This document shows, in pieces, positions 27,463 through 37,219 of a DNA stretch of 64,000 nt. Position 1 is the first letter of the stretch, and every line of letters starts with the position of its first letter. The stretch lies in assembly GCF_003318255.1 (NCBI RefSeq), contig NZ_QOCF01000003.1, positions 23,729 through 87,728 of the forward strand, given 5' to 3'. Source of the stretch: Ruegeria sp. A3M17. GTDB taxonomy: Bacteria; Pseudomonadota; Alphaproteobacteria; Rhodobacterales; Rhodobacteraceae. The translations under genes were made by a program, and so were the position numbers. The notes below the pieces were generated by a model that was not told where the DNA came from, searched no databases, and saw only the letters and a list, made by a program, of their open reading frames with translations.

Positions 27463-29480
27463 TCTGCCGCAATCTTCCCGGTATTCCGTGACTGCGCCTG
27501 CGCAGAAAGCTCGGCCATCAACTGCGACGCCCGTGCAATCGGGTTGGTCAGATAGAAATCCTTGATCACATTGCGGAACGTGGCCTGCCCCAGAGGGCCA
27601 GCATCCAACGGCTGGACCTCATTCTCGATCACGTGGTCGATCTGGGCCAGATGCGGGACAGCTTCGATCAACGCTGTGCGCAGTTGCGCCAGCGAGTCGA
27701 AGGGCAACGTAGCGCCCAGCTCTGCCGAAAGCGCCCGCAAGATGGCCCAATTCTCTTTCGCCTCACCCGGTGCGAACCCGGCGCGCATCGCCAGTTGCGG
27801 GCGGCCTTCGGTGTTCACGAACAAACCGTTTTCCTCGGTATACGCGGCACCAGGAAGGATCACATCGGCACGGTGCGCGCCACGATCACCATGGCTGCCC
27901 TGATAGATCACAAAGGCACCTTCGCCGATTTCAACCTCATCCGCGCCGAGGTTGTAGATCACGTCAGCCGCACTAACCGCATCCATGCCGCCTTCGTTGG
28001 TGGCGTCCACATCCATCGCCCCCACGCGAGACGCAGCGCTGTGCAGGATCAGCAATCCACTTTCGGTATTGGCTGCAATCGTTTGCGCGGCGGCCAGCAC
28101 AGCTGCGCCGTCAGCCTCAAGCAGCGCACCCTGCCCGACGATGACCAGCGAGGCTTTGCCCTTGATTTCATCATCGCCGCCCATATCGACGACCTTTTGC
28201 AACGCCGCGCGGTCGTCGCCCATATGGTGATACGCGAAGGTCAAATCGACCGCTGGCCCAACCAAGGCCACCTCGGTCCCATGTGCCCAGGCCTTGCGGA
28301 TACGCGCGTTCAAAACCGGAGCTTCGTCACGCGGGTTCGTTCCGATCAGCAGAATACGCTCGGCTGTGTCGATATCCTCGATCGCTGCCGTCCCGGCATA
28401 GGCGCCGCGATTCCCCGCAGGCAGCTTGGCTCCATCGGTTCGGCATTCAACAACACCGCCTTGCCCTTCGATCAATTGCTTCAGCGCGAACGCGGCCTCG
28501 ACCGGAGCGAGATCACCAACGATACCCGCCGGCTTTTCGGCCCCTTTCAGTGCCTCGGCAGCTTTGGTCAGCGCCTCGGGCCACGAGGCCGCGCGTAGCT
28601 TGCCGTTTTCGCGCACGTAAGGTTTGTCCAAACGCTGACGACGCAGGCCATCCCAGACAAAACGGGTCTTATCACTGATCCATTCTTCGTTCACGTCGTC
28701 ATGATTGCGCGGCAGGAAACGCATGACTTCGCGCCCCTTGGTGTCCACGCGGATATTGGACCCCAGCGCATCCATGACGTCGATGCTCTCGGTCTTGGTC
28801 AGCTCCCACGGGCGGGCGGTAAAGGCGTAAGGCTTCGACGTCAGCGCCCCAACCGGGCACAGGTCGATGATATTGCCCTGCAAGTTCGAATTCAGCGTCT
28901 CGTTCAGATAGGACGTGATCTCGGCATCTTCGCCACGCCCGGTCTGCCCCATCTGCGTGATCCCGGCGACCTCGGTGGTGAACCGCACGCAGCGGGTGCA
29001 GCTGATGCAGCGGGTCATCGCGGTGCCGACCAGCGGCCCCAGATCCAGATCGTCCACGGCACGTTTGGCTTCCTTAAAGCGCGAACCCGACATGCCATAC
29101 GCCATCGCCTGATCCTGCAGGTCGCACTCTCCGCCTTGATCACAAATCGGGCAATCCAGCGGGTGGTTGATAAGCAGGAACTCCATCACCCCTTCACGGG
29201 CCTTCTTGACCATGGGCGAGTTTGTCTTGACCTGAGGCGGCTGGCCTTCCGGTCCCGGACGCAGATCACGCACCTGCATCGCACACGACGCTGCAGGCTT
29301 GGGCGGGCCGCCAACAACTTCGACCAGACACATCCGGCAATTCCCGGCAATCGACAGACGCTCGTGATAGCAAAAGCGCGGCACCTCGACCCCGGCCTGC
29401 TCACAGGCCTGGATCAGCGTCATCGCACCATCGACTTCGATTTCCTGCCCGTCGATATTCACTTTGCGGAGGTCAGACAT
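27459..29480 (-). CDS. nuoG: NADH-quinone oxidoreductase subunit G
   Basis: The 673-residue protein of the electron-input module binds several Fe-S clusters: [18 protein letters not shown] (about 37-54, [2Fe-2S]), a further CxxxxxC set with [14 protein letters not shown] (near 112-125), and the [4Fe-4S] motif [10 protein letters not shown] (about 156-165) with [11 protein letters not shown] molybdopterin-oxidoreductase-like domain without cofactor follows. The extra CxxC cluster (N7) of E. coli NuoG is not apparent. It starts four bases after the DUF5333-like gene and overlaps the 71-residue ORF. Confidence 0.95.
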   Translation of the reverse strand: MSDLRKVNIDGQEIEVDGAMTLIQACEQAGVEVPRFCYHERLSIAGNCRMCLVEVVGGPPKPAASCAMQVRDLRPGPEGQPPQVKTNSPMVKKAREGVMEFLLINHPLDCPICDQGGECDLQDQAMAYGMSGSRFKEAKRAVDDLDLGPLVGTAMTRCISCTRCVRFTTEVAGITQMGQTGRGEDAEITSYLNETLNSNLQGNIIDLCPVGALTSKPYAFTARPWELTKTESIDVMDALGSNIRVDTKGREVMRFLPRNHDDVNEEWISDKTRFVWDGLRRQRLDKPYVRENGKLRAASWPEALTKAAEALKGAEKPAGIVGDLAPVEAAFALKQLIEGQGGVVECRTDGAKLPAGNRGAYAGTAAIEDIDTAERILLIGTNPRDEAPVLNARIRKAWAHGTEVALVGPAVDLTFAYHHMGDDRAALQKVVDMGGDDEIKGKASLVIVGQGALLEADGAAVLAAAQTIAANTESGLLILHSAASRVGAMDVDATNEGGMDAVSAADVIYNLGADEVEIGEGAFVIYQGSHGDRGAHRADVILPGAAYTEENGLFVNTEGRPQLAMRAGFAPGEAKENWAILRALSAELGATLPFDSLAQLRTALIEAVPHLAQIDHVIENEVQPLDAGPLGQATFRNVIKDFYLTNPIARASQLMAELSAQAQSRNTGKIAAE

Positions 29481-29483
29481 GGT

Positions 29484-29888
29484 CTAGTTCGCCCTCAAAT
29501 ACACGCCAATGGCGCTGTTTCTTTCAATCTCTGCCTGCCCCAACGTGCAGAAAGATTTGGGATTGTCATACGACACACCGTTCGCGGTCAAATACGCCTC
29601 GCCTTTGGCGCGCATCCGGTCCTTTTCGGCATCCGATTCCACGTAAGCGCGGATTTCGCCGTCCGAATACCCCAGATTGTTCGCTTTGGACTTGAGCCCC
29701 CACATGACGCCAATCGCCTTGAACCTGCGCCCGCTGATCGACGGGCAGTAATCCGAAATCTCGTTTGCGATGGCGATGTAATAGAGTTCGTCGTCAATTT
29801 CTTTGACTTCGCGCAAGGGCGGTTTGGCCTCGACCGCAGCCGGAATAACCAGAACAGACAACACAATAAGCAGTTTCACACCAGACAT
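29484..29888 (-). CDS. DUF5333-like exported protein
   Basis: The 134-residue protein has a signal peptide (MSGVKLLIVLSVLVIPAAVE, cleavage near VEAK) and a small helical mature part with two Cys (YCPSISGRRF and SFCTLGQAEI). It fits the Rhodobacterales DUF5333 family as I remember it, found near nuo genes. The ATG at 29888 is preferred because the signal peptide starts there; the frame is open further upstream. It ends three bases before nuoG. Function unknown. Confidence 0.65.
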   Translation of the reverse strand: MSGVKLLIVLSVLVIPAAVEAKPPLREVKEIDDELYYIAIANEISDYCPSISGRRFKAIGVMWGLKSKANNLGYSDGEIRAYVESDAEKDRMRAKGEAYLTANGVSYDNPKSFCTLGQAEIERNSAIGVYLRAN

Positions 29889-29986
29889 GACAAATCCTTT
29901 CGTCTTGGACAGGCCAAAACGATCCGGGACTGGCGCGCTATTCAATAACACGCCCTGCGTCACGCCCTGATATGCGAAAAAATGCG

Positions 29987-30376
29987 TCATGGTCGCTGGC
30001 AGGTTCCTTCAAAGGTCAGTTTATTGTCGGTGATGCGCAGGTTCTGCGGTTCGGTGTCGGGTCCGACTTTCCAGTTGATTTTAGAAGTCCCAAAGGCGTC
30101 GATACAGAATTTGGTTCCTTCATGCCGTCCCGCTTCGCGCGCGCCATCCAAAGACGCGGACGCGCCGTTCACCACAACTGTGAATTCGGTCGGGGTGTTC
30201 CTTTTGTCGACAGCTTTCGCTTTGGCCCGGAAGGCCTTGCCATCAAAGAGAATTCGGTCACTGGACGACGTGCCGCAGGCCGAGACAAATACCGCAGCAC
30301 CCAAGGCGGCGACTAGTGCCCCGCGCCCCATCCTGAAATTTGATCCAGTCAACGAATAAGTACCTTTCTTTAGCAT
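29987..30376 (-). CDS. Hypothetical lipoprotein-like exported protein
   Basis: The 129-residue protein has an N-terminal hydrophobic segment ending in FVSACGTSSS, a plausible lipobox with Cys34. The mature part is a small beta-rich domain with two more Cys (KFCIDAFGTS, GTCQRP). Its ATG at 30376 shares one base with the MAPEG gene stop (TGATG); a second in-frame ATG at 30331 would give a more ordinary lipoprotein signal. I do not recognise the family. A gap of 98 bases separates it from the DUF5333-like gene. Confidence 0.6.
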   Translation of the reverse strand: MLKKGTYSLTGSNFRMGRGALVAALGAAVFVSACGTSSSDRILFDGKAFRAKAKAVDKRNTPTEFTVVVNGASASLDGAREAGRHEGTKFCIDAFGTSKINWKVGPDTEPQNLRITDNKLTFEGTCQRP

Positions 30377-30792
30377 CAGAACGCCGCCACCAATGCCATG
30401 ACGCCCATCACAACCATGCAGGCCCATCCGACAACGTAGGATACAGACCGAATGCCGCTGTGCGGTTGTCCAATACCACGCATGTGAATAACCAGCATGA
30501 CAATGCGCGCAATCAGAGCCACCGATGCCAAAAGGTTCACCCAGAACGGGTTTACCCCAAGCAGCATGGCCGCGACCGTGACCGCGACATAGGCTGGCAG
30601 TGTCTCGGTCCCGTTCAGATAAGCCCGGTTCAGGCGATACGCCTTGTCGGAATAGTCCTGTTCCGGCGTTGCTCCGGGGGCCAAGCCCTTGCCCTGTTTG
30701 GCCAGCGCTGAAAACGGCGCAAGCGCCAGAATGATCAACGTAAAGACCACGAGGGATGCGATTGCATGTGAATACTCAGCAAAAGTTTCCAT
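30376..30792 (-). CDS. MAPEG family membrane protein
   Basis: The 138-residue protein has four membrane helices and the MAPEG pattern (AYLNGTETLPAYVAVTVAAM and ARIVMLVIHMRGIGQP, like the ERxxxAxxNxxE and R-x-x-Y regions of the family). MAPEG members include glutathione transferases and eicosanoid enzymes; bacterial ones are of uncertain role. It lies 57 bases after nuoF and is coupled to the next gene. Its place in the nuo operon does not reveal a function. Confidence 0.8.
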   Translation of the reverse strand: METFAEYSHAIASLVVFTLIILALAPFSALAKQGKGLAPGATPEQDYSDKAYRLNRAYLNGTETLPAYVAVTVAAMLLGVNPFWVNLLASVALIARIVMLVIHMRGIGQPHSGIRSVSYVVGWACMVVMGVMALVAAF

Positions 30793-30849
30793 AGTTCAAC
30801 TCCTTGATCTCAACGTGGTTTGGGTTTGATCCGATATCCCGCAACTTGA

Positions 30850-32151
30850 TTACTCCGCGGCCATCGCGCCCATACGGCCCGATTTCTGGGCCTTGATGCG
30901 ATCCTCGATTTCCTCTCGGAAGTTGCGGATCAGGCCCTGGATCGGCCAGGCTGCCGCATCGCCCAATGCACAGATCGTGTGGCCTTCGACCTGCTTGGTC
31001 ACATCAAACAACATGTCGATCTCTTCCAGTTCGGCCTCACCCCGCACCAGGCGGTCCATCACGCGCATCATCCAGCCGGTGCCTTCGCGGCAAGGGGTAC
31101 ACTGACCACAGCTTTCATGTTTATAGAACTTCGACAGACGCCAGATCGCTTTGATGATGTCGGTAGACTTGTCCATTACGATCACAGCCGCCGTCCCCAG
31201 ACCGGACCCCAGATCATTGCGCAAATGGTCGAAATCCATGATGGCGTCGCGCATGTCTTCACCGCGCACACAAGGCACCGAAGAACCACCGGGGATCACC
31301 GCCAGCAGGTTGTCCCAACCGCCACGAATGCCGCCGCAATGGGTTTCGATCAGTTGCTCAAACGGAATAGACATCGCCTCTTCAACAACGCAGGGGTTAT
31401 TGACGTGGCCCGAGATGGCAAACAGCTTGGTGCCCGCATTGTTCTGGCGGCCAAATCCAGCAAACCAATCCGCACCACGACGCAAGATCGTCGGCACAAC
31501 GGCGATGGATTCAACGTTGTTCACCGTGGTCGGGCAGCCGTAAAGCCCCGCCCCCGCCGGGAACGGTGGTTTCATGCGCGGCATGCCCTTTTTGCCTTCA
31601 AGGCTTTCGATCAGGGCTGTTTCCTCACCGCAGATATACGCCCCGGCCCCGTGATGCAGAAACAGGTCGAAATCCCAATCCGAACCGGCGGCGTTTTTGC
31701 CCAGCAATCCGGCATCATAGGCCTCATCAATCGCGGCCTGCAGCGCCTCGCGCTCGCGGATGTACTCACCACGCAGGTAGATATAGCAGGTATGCGCATT
31801 CATCGCGAAAGACGCGATCAGGCAGCCTTCGATCAGCGTATGCGGATCGTGGCGCATAATCTCACGGTCCTTGCAGGTGCCGGGCTCGGATTCGTCCGCG
31901 TTGACCACCAGATAGGCCGGACGACCGTCACTTTCCTTGGGCATGAACGACCATTTCAAACCGGTGGGAAAACCCGCACCGCCGCGACCGCGCAGGCCCG
32001 AGTCCTTCATCGTCTGGATGATCCAGTCACGCCCGTTCCCAATCAGGCCAGCCGTGCCGTCCCAATGCCCCCGGGTCTGCGCGCCTTTCAGCGTACGCTC
32101 ATGCATCCCGTAGATATTGGTAAAGATCCTGTCCTGATCCTTCAGCATCAT
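30850..32151 (-). CDS. nuoF: NADH-quinone oxidoreductase subunit F
   Basis: The 433-residue protein is the NADH-oxidising, FMN-binding subunit. It has [20 protein letters not shown] (about 53-72, NADH site), [20 protein letters not shown] (about 174-193, FMN site) and the [4Fe-4S] N3 motif [14 protein letters not shown] with [12 protein letters not shown] (distant fourth Cys). Length matches the family. It starts nine bases after the DUF5337-like gene. Confidence 0.97.
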   Translation of the reverse strand: MMLKDQDRIFTNIYGMHERTLKGAQTRGHWDGTAGLIGNGRDWIIQTMKDSGLRGRGGAGFPTGLKWSFMPKESDGRPAYLVVNADESEPGTCKDREIMRHDPHTLIEGCLIASFAMNAHTCYIYLRGEYIREREALQAAIDEAYDAGLLGKNAAGSDWDFDLFLHHGAGAYICGEETALIESLEGKKGMPRMKPPFPAGAGLYGCPTTVNNVESIAVVPTILRRGADWFAGFGRQNNAGTKLFAISGHVNNPCVVEEAMSIPFEQLIETHCGGIRGGWDNLLAVIPGGSSVPCVRGEDMRDAIMDFDHLRNDLGSGLGTAAVIVMDKSTDIIKAIWRLSKFYKHESCGQCTPCREGTGWMMRVMDRLVRGEAELEEIDMLFDVTKQVEGHTICALGDAAAWPIQGLIRNFREEIEDRIKAQKSGRMGAMAAE

Positions 32152-32160
32152 GTCTTACCT

Positions 32161-32382
32161 TCAGCTGTCCTGACGCATGCGCCAGAGTTGAAAAATGTTC
32201 ACGCCCGCATAGATGAAACCCGCCAGAGCGGCGAAATCAAACAGCAGCGCATAGCGCCCGGGCAATCCCAGTGCCGGGCCGATGAACAACGAAATGGCAA
32301 GCCACAACAGCATGGTCACCGCGATGACCACTCCGATATGTCTGCCCTTGCGGGCCATGGCCTGTTCTTTTTCTTTGTCCAT
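32161..32382 (-). CDS. DUF5337-like small membrane protein
   Basis: The 73-residue protein has two hydrophobic segments (GVVIAVTMLLWLAISLFIG and LLFDFAALAGFIYAGVNIF) and a charged N-terminus (MDKEKEQAMARKGRHI). It fits the DUF5337 family seen between nuoE and nuoF in Rhodobacterales, as far as I remember. The ATG at 32382 has AAGGTGAG just upstream. Function unknown; a role next to the complex I membrane arm is only positional inference. Confidence 0.7.
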   Translation of the reverse strand: MDKEKEQAMARKGRHIGVVIAVTMLLWLAISLFIGPALGLPGRYALLFDFAALAGFIYAGVNIFQLWRMRQDS

Positions 32383-32416
32383 CTCACCTTGATGCCCCGA
32401 ACGGGCACCGTCCCAT

Positions 32417-33523
32417 TCAGTCTTCGTAGGTGCCGTCTTCTTTGGCACGTTTTGCAAATTCGGTTTCTTCGCCTGCCGCCAGTTGCGCCGCTTGTTCGAT
32501 CCAACCGTCGCGCTCGATCCGGCCCTTGAATTTCAACCGGGCGTCTACCCAGGCCACGTGTTCCGGCGTCCATGCTGCGATCTGGTCGAAGTGGAAAAAG
32601 CCAAGTTCGTTCAGCGTCTGTTCAAGCTTGGGGCCCACACCTTTCAGCATCTTGAGGTCATCCGCTTTCCCCTCCCGCGCGGCGGTCAGAGTTTCGGGCT
32701 GATCCTCTTTAATCTGGGCCTTCTTTGCCTCTTCCGCCTGCTTCGCGGCGGGTTTGGCGGGTGCCGGCGCCTTTGGTGGCTTTGGCGCGGCCTTGGTCGC
32801 CGCAGCCTTGCCGTCTTTGCCCAGCCATGGCGTCAGGATCGGAACCTCGGTCCCGTCGATGCGTTTGACCGTATCCCCAAGATCTTGGGCCAGTTCAACA
32901 CTGGCATTGTACTGCGGTTTTCCGGCATCGTAGTCTGTGAGGCTGGTCAGACCGCTCAGCGGTTCTGCCGCGTATCTACCATTCTGCGGACCCGGCGTTG
33001 GCACCTTGCCGGCGGCCAGATTGTCAATGATCTTGCCAAAGCCGTCGGCAGTCAGATCTTCGTAATAGTCCTTGCCGATCTGCGCCATCGGCGCATTGGT
33101 GCAGGACCCGAGGCATTCCACCTCTTCCCAACTCAATTTGCCATCAACTGAAAGCTCATGCGGTTTGACAGCGATCTTCTCCTTGCAAACCGCGATCAGG
33201 TCTTCGGCCCCGCAGATCATGCACGACGTCGTTCCACACACCTGAATATGCGCGACAGTTCCAACCGGTTGCAGTTGGAACATGAAGTAGAACGACGCAA
33301 CCTCGAGCACGCGGATATAGGCCATGCCCAGCATGTCGGCGATGGATTCAATCGCGGGACGGCTCAGCCAGCCTTCTTGTTCCTGCGCGCGCCAAAGCAG
33401 CGGGATGACCGCGCTGGCCTGACGGCCGTCGGGGTATTTGGTGATCTGTGCTGTAGCCCACTGCTGGTTGGCAGCAGTGAAGGCAAAGCTTTCAGGTTGT
33501 TCGGGGTGCAGACGGCGCAGCAT
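32417..33523 (-). CDS. nuoE: NADH-quinone oxidoreductase subunit E with long C-terminal extension
   Basis: The first 200 residues or so are the thioredoxin-like [2Fe-2S] subunit ([30 protein letters not shown]). E. coli NuoE is 166 residues; here 368 residues include an Ala/Pro/Lys-rich linker (about 235-280) and a C-terminal domain of about 70 residues with [20 protein letters not shown], a helix-hairpin-helix-like motif. Such extensions are known in alphaproteobacterial NuoE. Its ATG shares one base with the stop of the preceding exported gene. Confidence 0.93.
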   Translation of the reverse strand: MLRRLHPEQPESFAFTAANQQWATAQITKYPDGRQASAVIPLLWRAQEQEGWLSRPAIESIADMLGMAYIRVLEVASFYFMFQLQPVGTVAHIQVCGTTSCMICGAEDLIAVCKEKIAVKPHELSVDGKLSWEEVECLGSCTNAPMAQIGKDYYEDLTADGFGKIIDNLAAGKVPTPGPQNGRYAAEPLSGLTSLTDYDAGKPQYNASVELAQDLGDTVKRIDGTEVPILTPWLGKDGKAAATKAAPKPPKAPAPAKPAAKQAEEAKKAQIKEDQPETLTAAREGKADDLKMLKGVGPKLEQTLNELGFFHFDQIAAWTPEHVAWVDARLKFKGRIERDGWIEQAAQLAAGEETEFAKRAKEDGTYED

Positions 33524-33999
33524 TAGCAGGCATCTCCGATCACGATAACATAGGGGTCTTCCTGATACGCGCGGCCTTGATCGACAAGGCGGGCAATCAG
33601 ATCGGGCATTTCAGCCTGTGTGAAACCGGCGGGGCGCAATTTGATCTGAGCTTCTTCTTCGATCATGCGACACCCGTTCAGACCCACAAAATCATAAAGC
33701 GCATCGGCACGGCCCGCCGTATCCTCTGGCGCAAGCCCATGGGCACCGCAGATCGCAGGCGCGATCTCGAATACAGAACCGTCCAGCCCGGCCACCCCCT
33801 GTTCAGCCCAGGAGTTTATCACAGCGCTGACATCTTCGGGTCGCAAATCATGGGCAGAAAAGGCTTCCTCGGCGCGCGATACATCCAGCCGACAACCGTT
33901 TTCGCGCATAACCTCAAGCACTTTTGCCGTCGGATGGGTCGAGGCGGCCTGCAACGGTGTGGCGGCTGCAAGCGCCAGGATCAAAGCAAGGCGTCTCAC
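33523..33999 (-). CDS. Hypothetical exported protein between nuoD and nuoE
   Basis: The 158-residue protein has a signal peptide ([20 protein letters not shown]) and a mostly helical mature part with four Cys ([22 protein letters not shown] and a terminal GDAC), suggesting two disulfides. The two halves look alike ([15 protein letters not shown] and [15 protein letters not shown]), so it may be an internal repeat. The start is a GTG overlapping the nuoD stop (GTGA). I do not recognise a named family. Confidence 0.7.
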   Translation of the reverse strand: MRRLALILALAAATPLQAASTHPTAKVLEVMRENGCRLDVSRAEEAFSAHDLRPEDVSAVINSWAEQGVAGLDGSVFEIAPAICGAHGLAPEDTAGRADALYDFVGLNGCRMIEEEAQIKLRPAGFTQAEMPDLIARLVDQGRAYQEDPYVIVIGDAC

Positions 34000-35219
34000 C
34001 GGTCAATCTCTCCAAACACGACGTCCATTGTCCCGATTATCGCCGCAACGTCGGCCAGTTGGTGGCCCCCGGCGATATGATCCATCGCCTGTAGGTGCAA
34101 GAAGCCGGGCGCACGCAGTTTGGCGCGGTAAGGTTTGTTGGTTCCGTCAGCGACAAGGTAGACGCCGAATTCACCCTTTGGGGCTTCGACGGCGGCATAG
34201 ACCTCACCTGCAGGGACGTGGAAGCCTTCGGTGTACAGCTTGAAGTGATGGATCAGACTTTCCATCGAGGTCTTCATGTCCGAGCGTTTCGGCGGGGTGA
34301 TCTTGCCGCGTGCCAGAACGTCACCGGGGCAGTCACGGATTTTGACAATGGCTTGCTGGATGATCGACAACGATTGACGCATCTCTTCCATACGCACCAG
34401 ATAGCGGTCATAGCAGTCGCCGTTTTTGCCGACGGGGATCTGAAACTCGAACTCGTCATAGCATTCATAGGGCTGCGCGCGTCGCAGGTCCCATGCCAGA
34501 CCCGATCCACGCACCATCACGCCCGAGAAACCGTATTTCTGGATATCTTCCTCGGTCACGACACCGATATCGGCATTGCGTTGTTTGAAGATGCGGTTTT
34601 CTGTCAGCAAACCGTCGATATCGTTCAGAACAGAGGGAAACTCATGGCTCCACGTCTCGATATCGTCCAGCAGTTCCGGCGGCAGGTCCTGATGCACACC
34701 GCCGGGGCGGAAATAGGCCGCGTGCAGGCGGGCACCACAGGCACGTTCGTAGAAAACCATCAGCTTTTCGCGCTCTTCAAAACCCCACAACGGCGGCGTC
34801 AGTGCGCCCACGTCCATCGCCTGTGTCGTCACGTTCAAGAGGTGGTTCAAAATACGCCCGATCTCGGAATAAAGAACCCGGATCAGCGAACCGCGACGCG
34901 GCACCTCGACCCCGGTCAGCTTTTCGATGGCCAGACACCAGGCGTGTTCCTGGTTCATCGGCGCCACATAATCCAGACGGTCGAAATACGGCAGGTTCTG
35001 CAGATACGTCCGGCTTTCCATCAACTTTTCAGTGCCACGGTGCAGCAGGCCGATATGCGGGTCACAGCGTTCGACGATCTCGCCGTCCAGCTCAAGCACA
35101 AGGCGCAGAACCCCGTGGGCCGCAGGGTGTTGCGGGCCGAAGTTGATGTTGAAATTGCGGATTTTCTGTTCTCCGCTCAGCGCGTCAGTGCTGCCGTCAT
35201 CATATCTTGAGCCGTCCAT
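33996..35219 (-). CDS. nuoD: NADH-quinone oxidoreductase subunit D
   Basis: The 407-residue subunit (49 kDa homologue) forms the quinone site with NuoB. It has [20 protein letters not shown] (about 26-45) with the conserved His pair, [20 protein letters not shown] and the C-terminal DVVFGEIDR. The ATG at 35219 is chosen over a TTG at 35222; it shares one base with the stop of a 43-residue ORF (TGATG) and has GGGGGCG upstream. Confidence 0.96.
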   Translation of the reverse strand: MDGSRYDDGSTDALSGEQKIRNFNINFGPQHPAAHGVLRLVLELDGEIVERCDPHIGLLHRGTEKLMESRTYLQNLPYFDRLDYVAPMNQEHAWCLAIEKLTGVEVPRRGSLIRVLYSEIGRILNHLLNVTTQAMDVGALTPPLWGFEEREKLMVFYERACGARLHAAYFRPGGVHQDLPPELLDDIETWSHEFPSVLNDIDGLLTENRIFKQRNADIGVVTEEDIQKYGFSGVMVRGSGLAWDLRRAQPYECYDEFEFQIPVGKNGDCYDRYLVRMEEMRQSLSIIQQAIVKIRDCPGDVLARGKITPPKRSDMKTSMESLIHHFKLYTEGFHVPAGEVYAAVEAPKGEFGVYLVADGTNKPYRAKLRAPGFLHLQAMDHIAGGHQLADVAAIIGTMDVVFGEIDR

Positions 35220-35350
35220 CAACGCCCCCGTTTCTTTTTCGCATCAGCCCGAACCCGGACCTTTTCCGCCTCGACAGCCTTGGCCGCAGCCCCTGCCAGC
35301 AGGACCCCCAGCGCACCCAAAGCGATCAGTTCCCCCAGCAGCATCAGCAT
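35219..35350 (-). CDS. Tiny membrane protein upstream of nuoD (43 aa)
   Basis: Read directly from the sequence: [20 protein letters not shown], then a charged tail rich in Lys, Arg and Glu ending KKKRGR. One membrane helix is expected with the basic tail in the cytoplasm. Its stop overlaps the nuoD ATG (TGATG) and its start lies one base after the previous tiny gene, where GATAGG provides part of a binding site. Coupling on both sides favours a real product, but there is no homology evidence. Confidence 0.5.
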   Translation of the reverse strand: MLMLLGELIALGALGVLLAGAAAKAVEAEKVRVRADAKKKRGR

Positions 35351-35351
35351 C

Positions 35352-35525
35352 CTATCGGCGCTCCAACTCTTGCAGTTTCAGCCCGACCCACCACAGCAAC
35401 GCGATTGTGCCGAATGGAACCAGACAAAGAAGGCACCAGAATTTATTGATCCCGAAAAACGGCAATATCTTCACCATCGGGATGATGGTCAGCGCAGACA
35501 GGATCAGCCACCAAATGCCACCCAT
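35352..35525 (-). CDS. Tiny membrane protein downstream of nuoC (57 aa)
   Basis: Read directly from the sequence: [20 protein letters not shown], then LPFFGINKFWCLLCLVPFGT and a third stretch LLWWVGLKLQELERR. Two membrane helices and a CxxC pair (CLLC) are seen, and the aromatic content is high. Its ATG shares one base with the nuoC stop (TAATG). It looks like a small membrane protein of the nuo operon; unidentified reading frames in nuo operons are known from Rhodobacter capsulatus and Paracoccus denitrificans, but I cannot assign it to one. Confidence 0.6.
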   Translation of the reverse strand: MGGIWWLILSALTIIPMVKILPFFGINKFWCLLCLVPFGTIALLWWVGLKLQELERR

Positions 35526-36133
35526 TATTCAGCCTCCTGCTTTTCATCACCCGGCAGGATGTAATTTGCACCCTCCCACGGGGACATGAAATCGAACTGA
35601 CGGTATTCCTGGACTAGCGAAACCGGCTCGTACACAACGCGCTTTTGGGCCTCGTCATAGCGTACTTCGGTGTATCCTGTGGTTGGGAAATCCTTGCGCA
35701 GCGGATAGCCACGGAATCCATAGTCGGTCAGGATGCGCCGCAGATCCGGGTGGCCCGAGAACAGGATGCCGAACATGTCGAACACTTCGCGCTCAAACCA
35801 ATTGGCCGAGGGATGCACATCCACGATTGAAGGCACCATGTCCTCTTCGCGGATCGAGACCCGCAGGCGGATGCGCTGGTTCTGATACATCGACAGGAAG
35901 TGATAAACCACGTCAAAACGCTTGGCCCGTTCCGGGTAGTCGACGCCGGTGATATCGACGAGCGTGGAGAACTGGCAGCTGCGGTCGGACTTCAGGAATT
36001 CAATGAATTCCACAACGTTCGACAGCGCCACATCTACGTTCAACTCACCATGGGTCACGTCCCAGGACAGAACACAATCAGTTCGCTTCAATTCCAGCTG
36101 GGTGCCGAGTTCTTTGAGTGCTTCGCTCATCAA
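35525..36133 (-). CDS. nuoC: NADH-quinone oxidoreductase subunit C
   Basis: The 202-residue subunit (30 kDa homologue) has [20 protein letters not shown] (about 61-80) and the C-terminal [32 protein letters not shown] signature (about 129-160). It is separate from NuoD, unlike the fused E. coli NuoCD. It starts eight bases after nuoB and its stop overlaps the 57-residue membrane ORF. Confidence 0.96.
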   Translation of the reverse strand: MMSEALKELGTQLELKRTDCVLSWDVTHGELNVDVALSNVVEFIEFLKSDRSCQFSTLVDITGVDYPERAKRFDVVYHFLSMYQNQRIRLRVSIREEDMVPSIVDVHPSANWFEREVFDMFGILFSGHPDLRRILTDYGFRGYPLRKDFPTTGYTEVRYDEAQKRVVYEPVSLVQEYRQFDFMSPWEGANYILPGDEKQEAE

Positions 36134-36141
36134 CTCTCTCC

Positions 36142-36675
36142 TCAGCGCACGATGGTGCCGGTACGGCGGATTTTGCGTTGCAACTGCATCAGACCGTACA
36201 GCAGCGCCTCGGCGGTCGGGGGGCAGCCGGGGACGTAGATGTCCACTGGAACAATACGGTCGCAGCCACGCACAACGGAATATGAGTAGTGGTAGTAGCC
36301 GCCACCATTGGCGCAGGAGCCCATTGAGATCACATAGCGCGGCTCGGGCATCTGGTCATAAACCTTGCGCAAAGCGGGGGCCATCTTGTTGGTCAGGGTG
36401 CCAGCCACGATCATCACGTCCGACTGACGGGGGGAAGCACGGGGCGCGATGCCAAACCGTTCCGCATCGTAACGCGGCATCGAGGTGTGCATCATCTCAA
36501 CCGCGCAGCAGGCCAGACCGAAAGTCATCCAGTGCAGCGAGCCGGTGCGAGCCCAGTTGATGATGTCCTCGGTCGAGGTCAGCAAAAACCCTTTGTCCTG
36601 CAGCTCGGCGTTCAGGGCCTGGGTGGCGACTTCCTTGTCGACGCCTGCGGTGTTTGCACCCGTCATCACTCCCAT
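36142..36675 (-). CDS. nuoB: NADH-quinone oxidoreductase subunit B
   Basis: The 177-residue subunit binds the terminal [4Fe-4S] cluster N2 through the tandem Cys of [23 protein letters not shown] and [15 protein letters not shown]. The ATG at 36675 ([11 protein letters not shown]) has AAGGGGG seven bases upstream and is preferred; an ATG at 36666 sharing a base with the nuoA stop is the alternative. It overlaps nuoA by ten bases. Confidence 0.96.
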   Translation of the reverse strand: MGVMTGANTAGVDKEVATQALNAELQDKGFLLTSTEDIINWARTGSLHWMTFGLACCAVEMMHTSMPRYDAERFGIAPRASPRQSDVMIVAGTLTNKMAPALRKVYDQMPEPRYVISMGSCANGGGYYHYSYSVVRGCDRIVPVDIYVPGCPPTAEALLYGLMQLQRKIRRTGTIVR

Positions 36676-37031
36676 TCCAGGGCCCCCTTCTTCCATTCAT
36701 AGGCAAAGCCGATGGTCAGAACGCCCAGGAACACGATCATGGACCAGAAGCCAACATCGCTGATGTCCTTGAAGCCGACAGCCCAAGGGAACAGAAACGC
36801 AATTTCCAGATCGAATATGATGAACAGGATCGCGACCAGATAGAACCGGACGTCGAATTTCATCCGCGCATCATCGAACGCGTTGAAACCACATTCATAT
36901 GCGCTGACTTTCTCGGGGTCGGGATTGCGGACCGCCAGAACGACTGCCGCCAGAATCAAAACGATTCCAAGGCCCACAGCTACGGCCAGAAACACCAGAA
37001 TCGGGAGATACTCCCGCAATAGGTCTTCCAC
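36666..37031 (-). CDS. nuoA: NADH-quinone oxidoreductase subunit A
   Basis: The 121-residue subunit has three membrane helices and the conserved [20 protein letters not shown] motif (about 45-64) with [11 protein letters not shown]. The start is a GTG at 37031 with AAGGAG six bases upstream; an in-frame ORF extension to 37076 is discarded. It is the first gene of the nuo operon, with a promoter candidate about 65 to 95 bases upstream. Confidence 0.95.
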   Translation of the reverse strand: MEDLLREYLPILVFLAVAVGLGIVLILAAVVLAVRNPDPEKVSAYECGFNAFDDARMKFDVRFYLVAILFIIFDLEIAFLFPWAVGFKDISDVGFWSMIVFLGVLTIGFAYEWKKGALEWE

Positions 37032-37096
37032 GTACAGCTCCTTTCCTGCGCATACCCCGAAAGGGAGCGCCGTCAATTGGCGTGTTGACTGGACAT

Positions 37097-37125
37097 TCTC
37101 TATCCCTGCGGGGTCAGAGGGTCAA
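37097..37125 (-). promoter_or_regulatory. Candidate sigma-70 type promoter of the nuo operon
   Basis: On the minus strand TTGACC is followed by a 17-base spacer and TAGAGA, in the 188 bases between nuoA and the end of the enoyl-CoA hydratase gene. Transcription would begin about 55-60 bases before the nuoA GTG. The -35 is near consensus and the -10 is weak. I see no other clear feature in this interval. Confidence 0.4.
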
Positions 37126-37219
37126 CCGAACACAAACGCACAGGGGGTTAATATTCGACTTATCGAAGCTCTGTCACAGAAGGTCACCCACCCAATCGCG
37201 ACCACATCACAAGTCGCGC

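Noticed and set aside
30979..32529. A 516-codon open frame on the plus strand opposite nuoF
   Set aside because: It mirrors nuoF codons and overlaps several real genes; no recognisable protein features.
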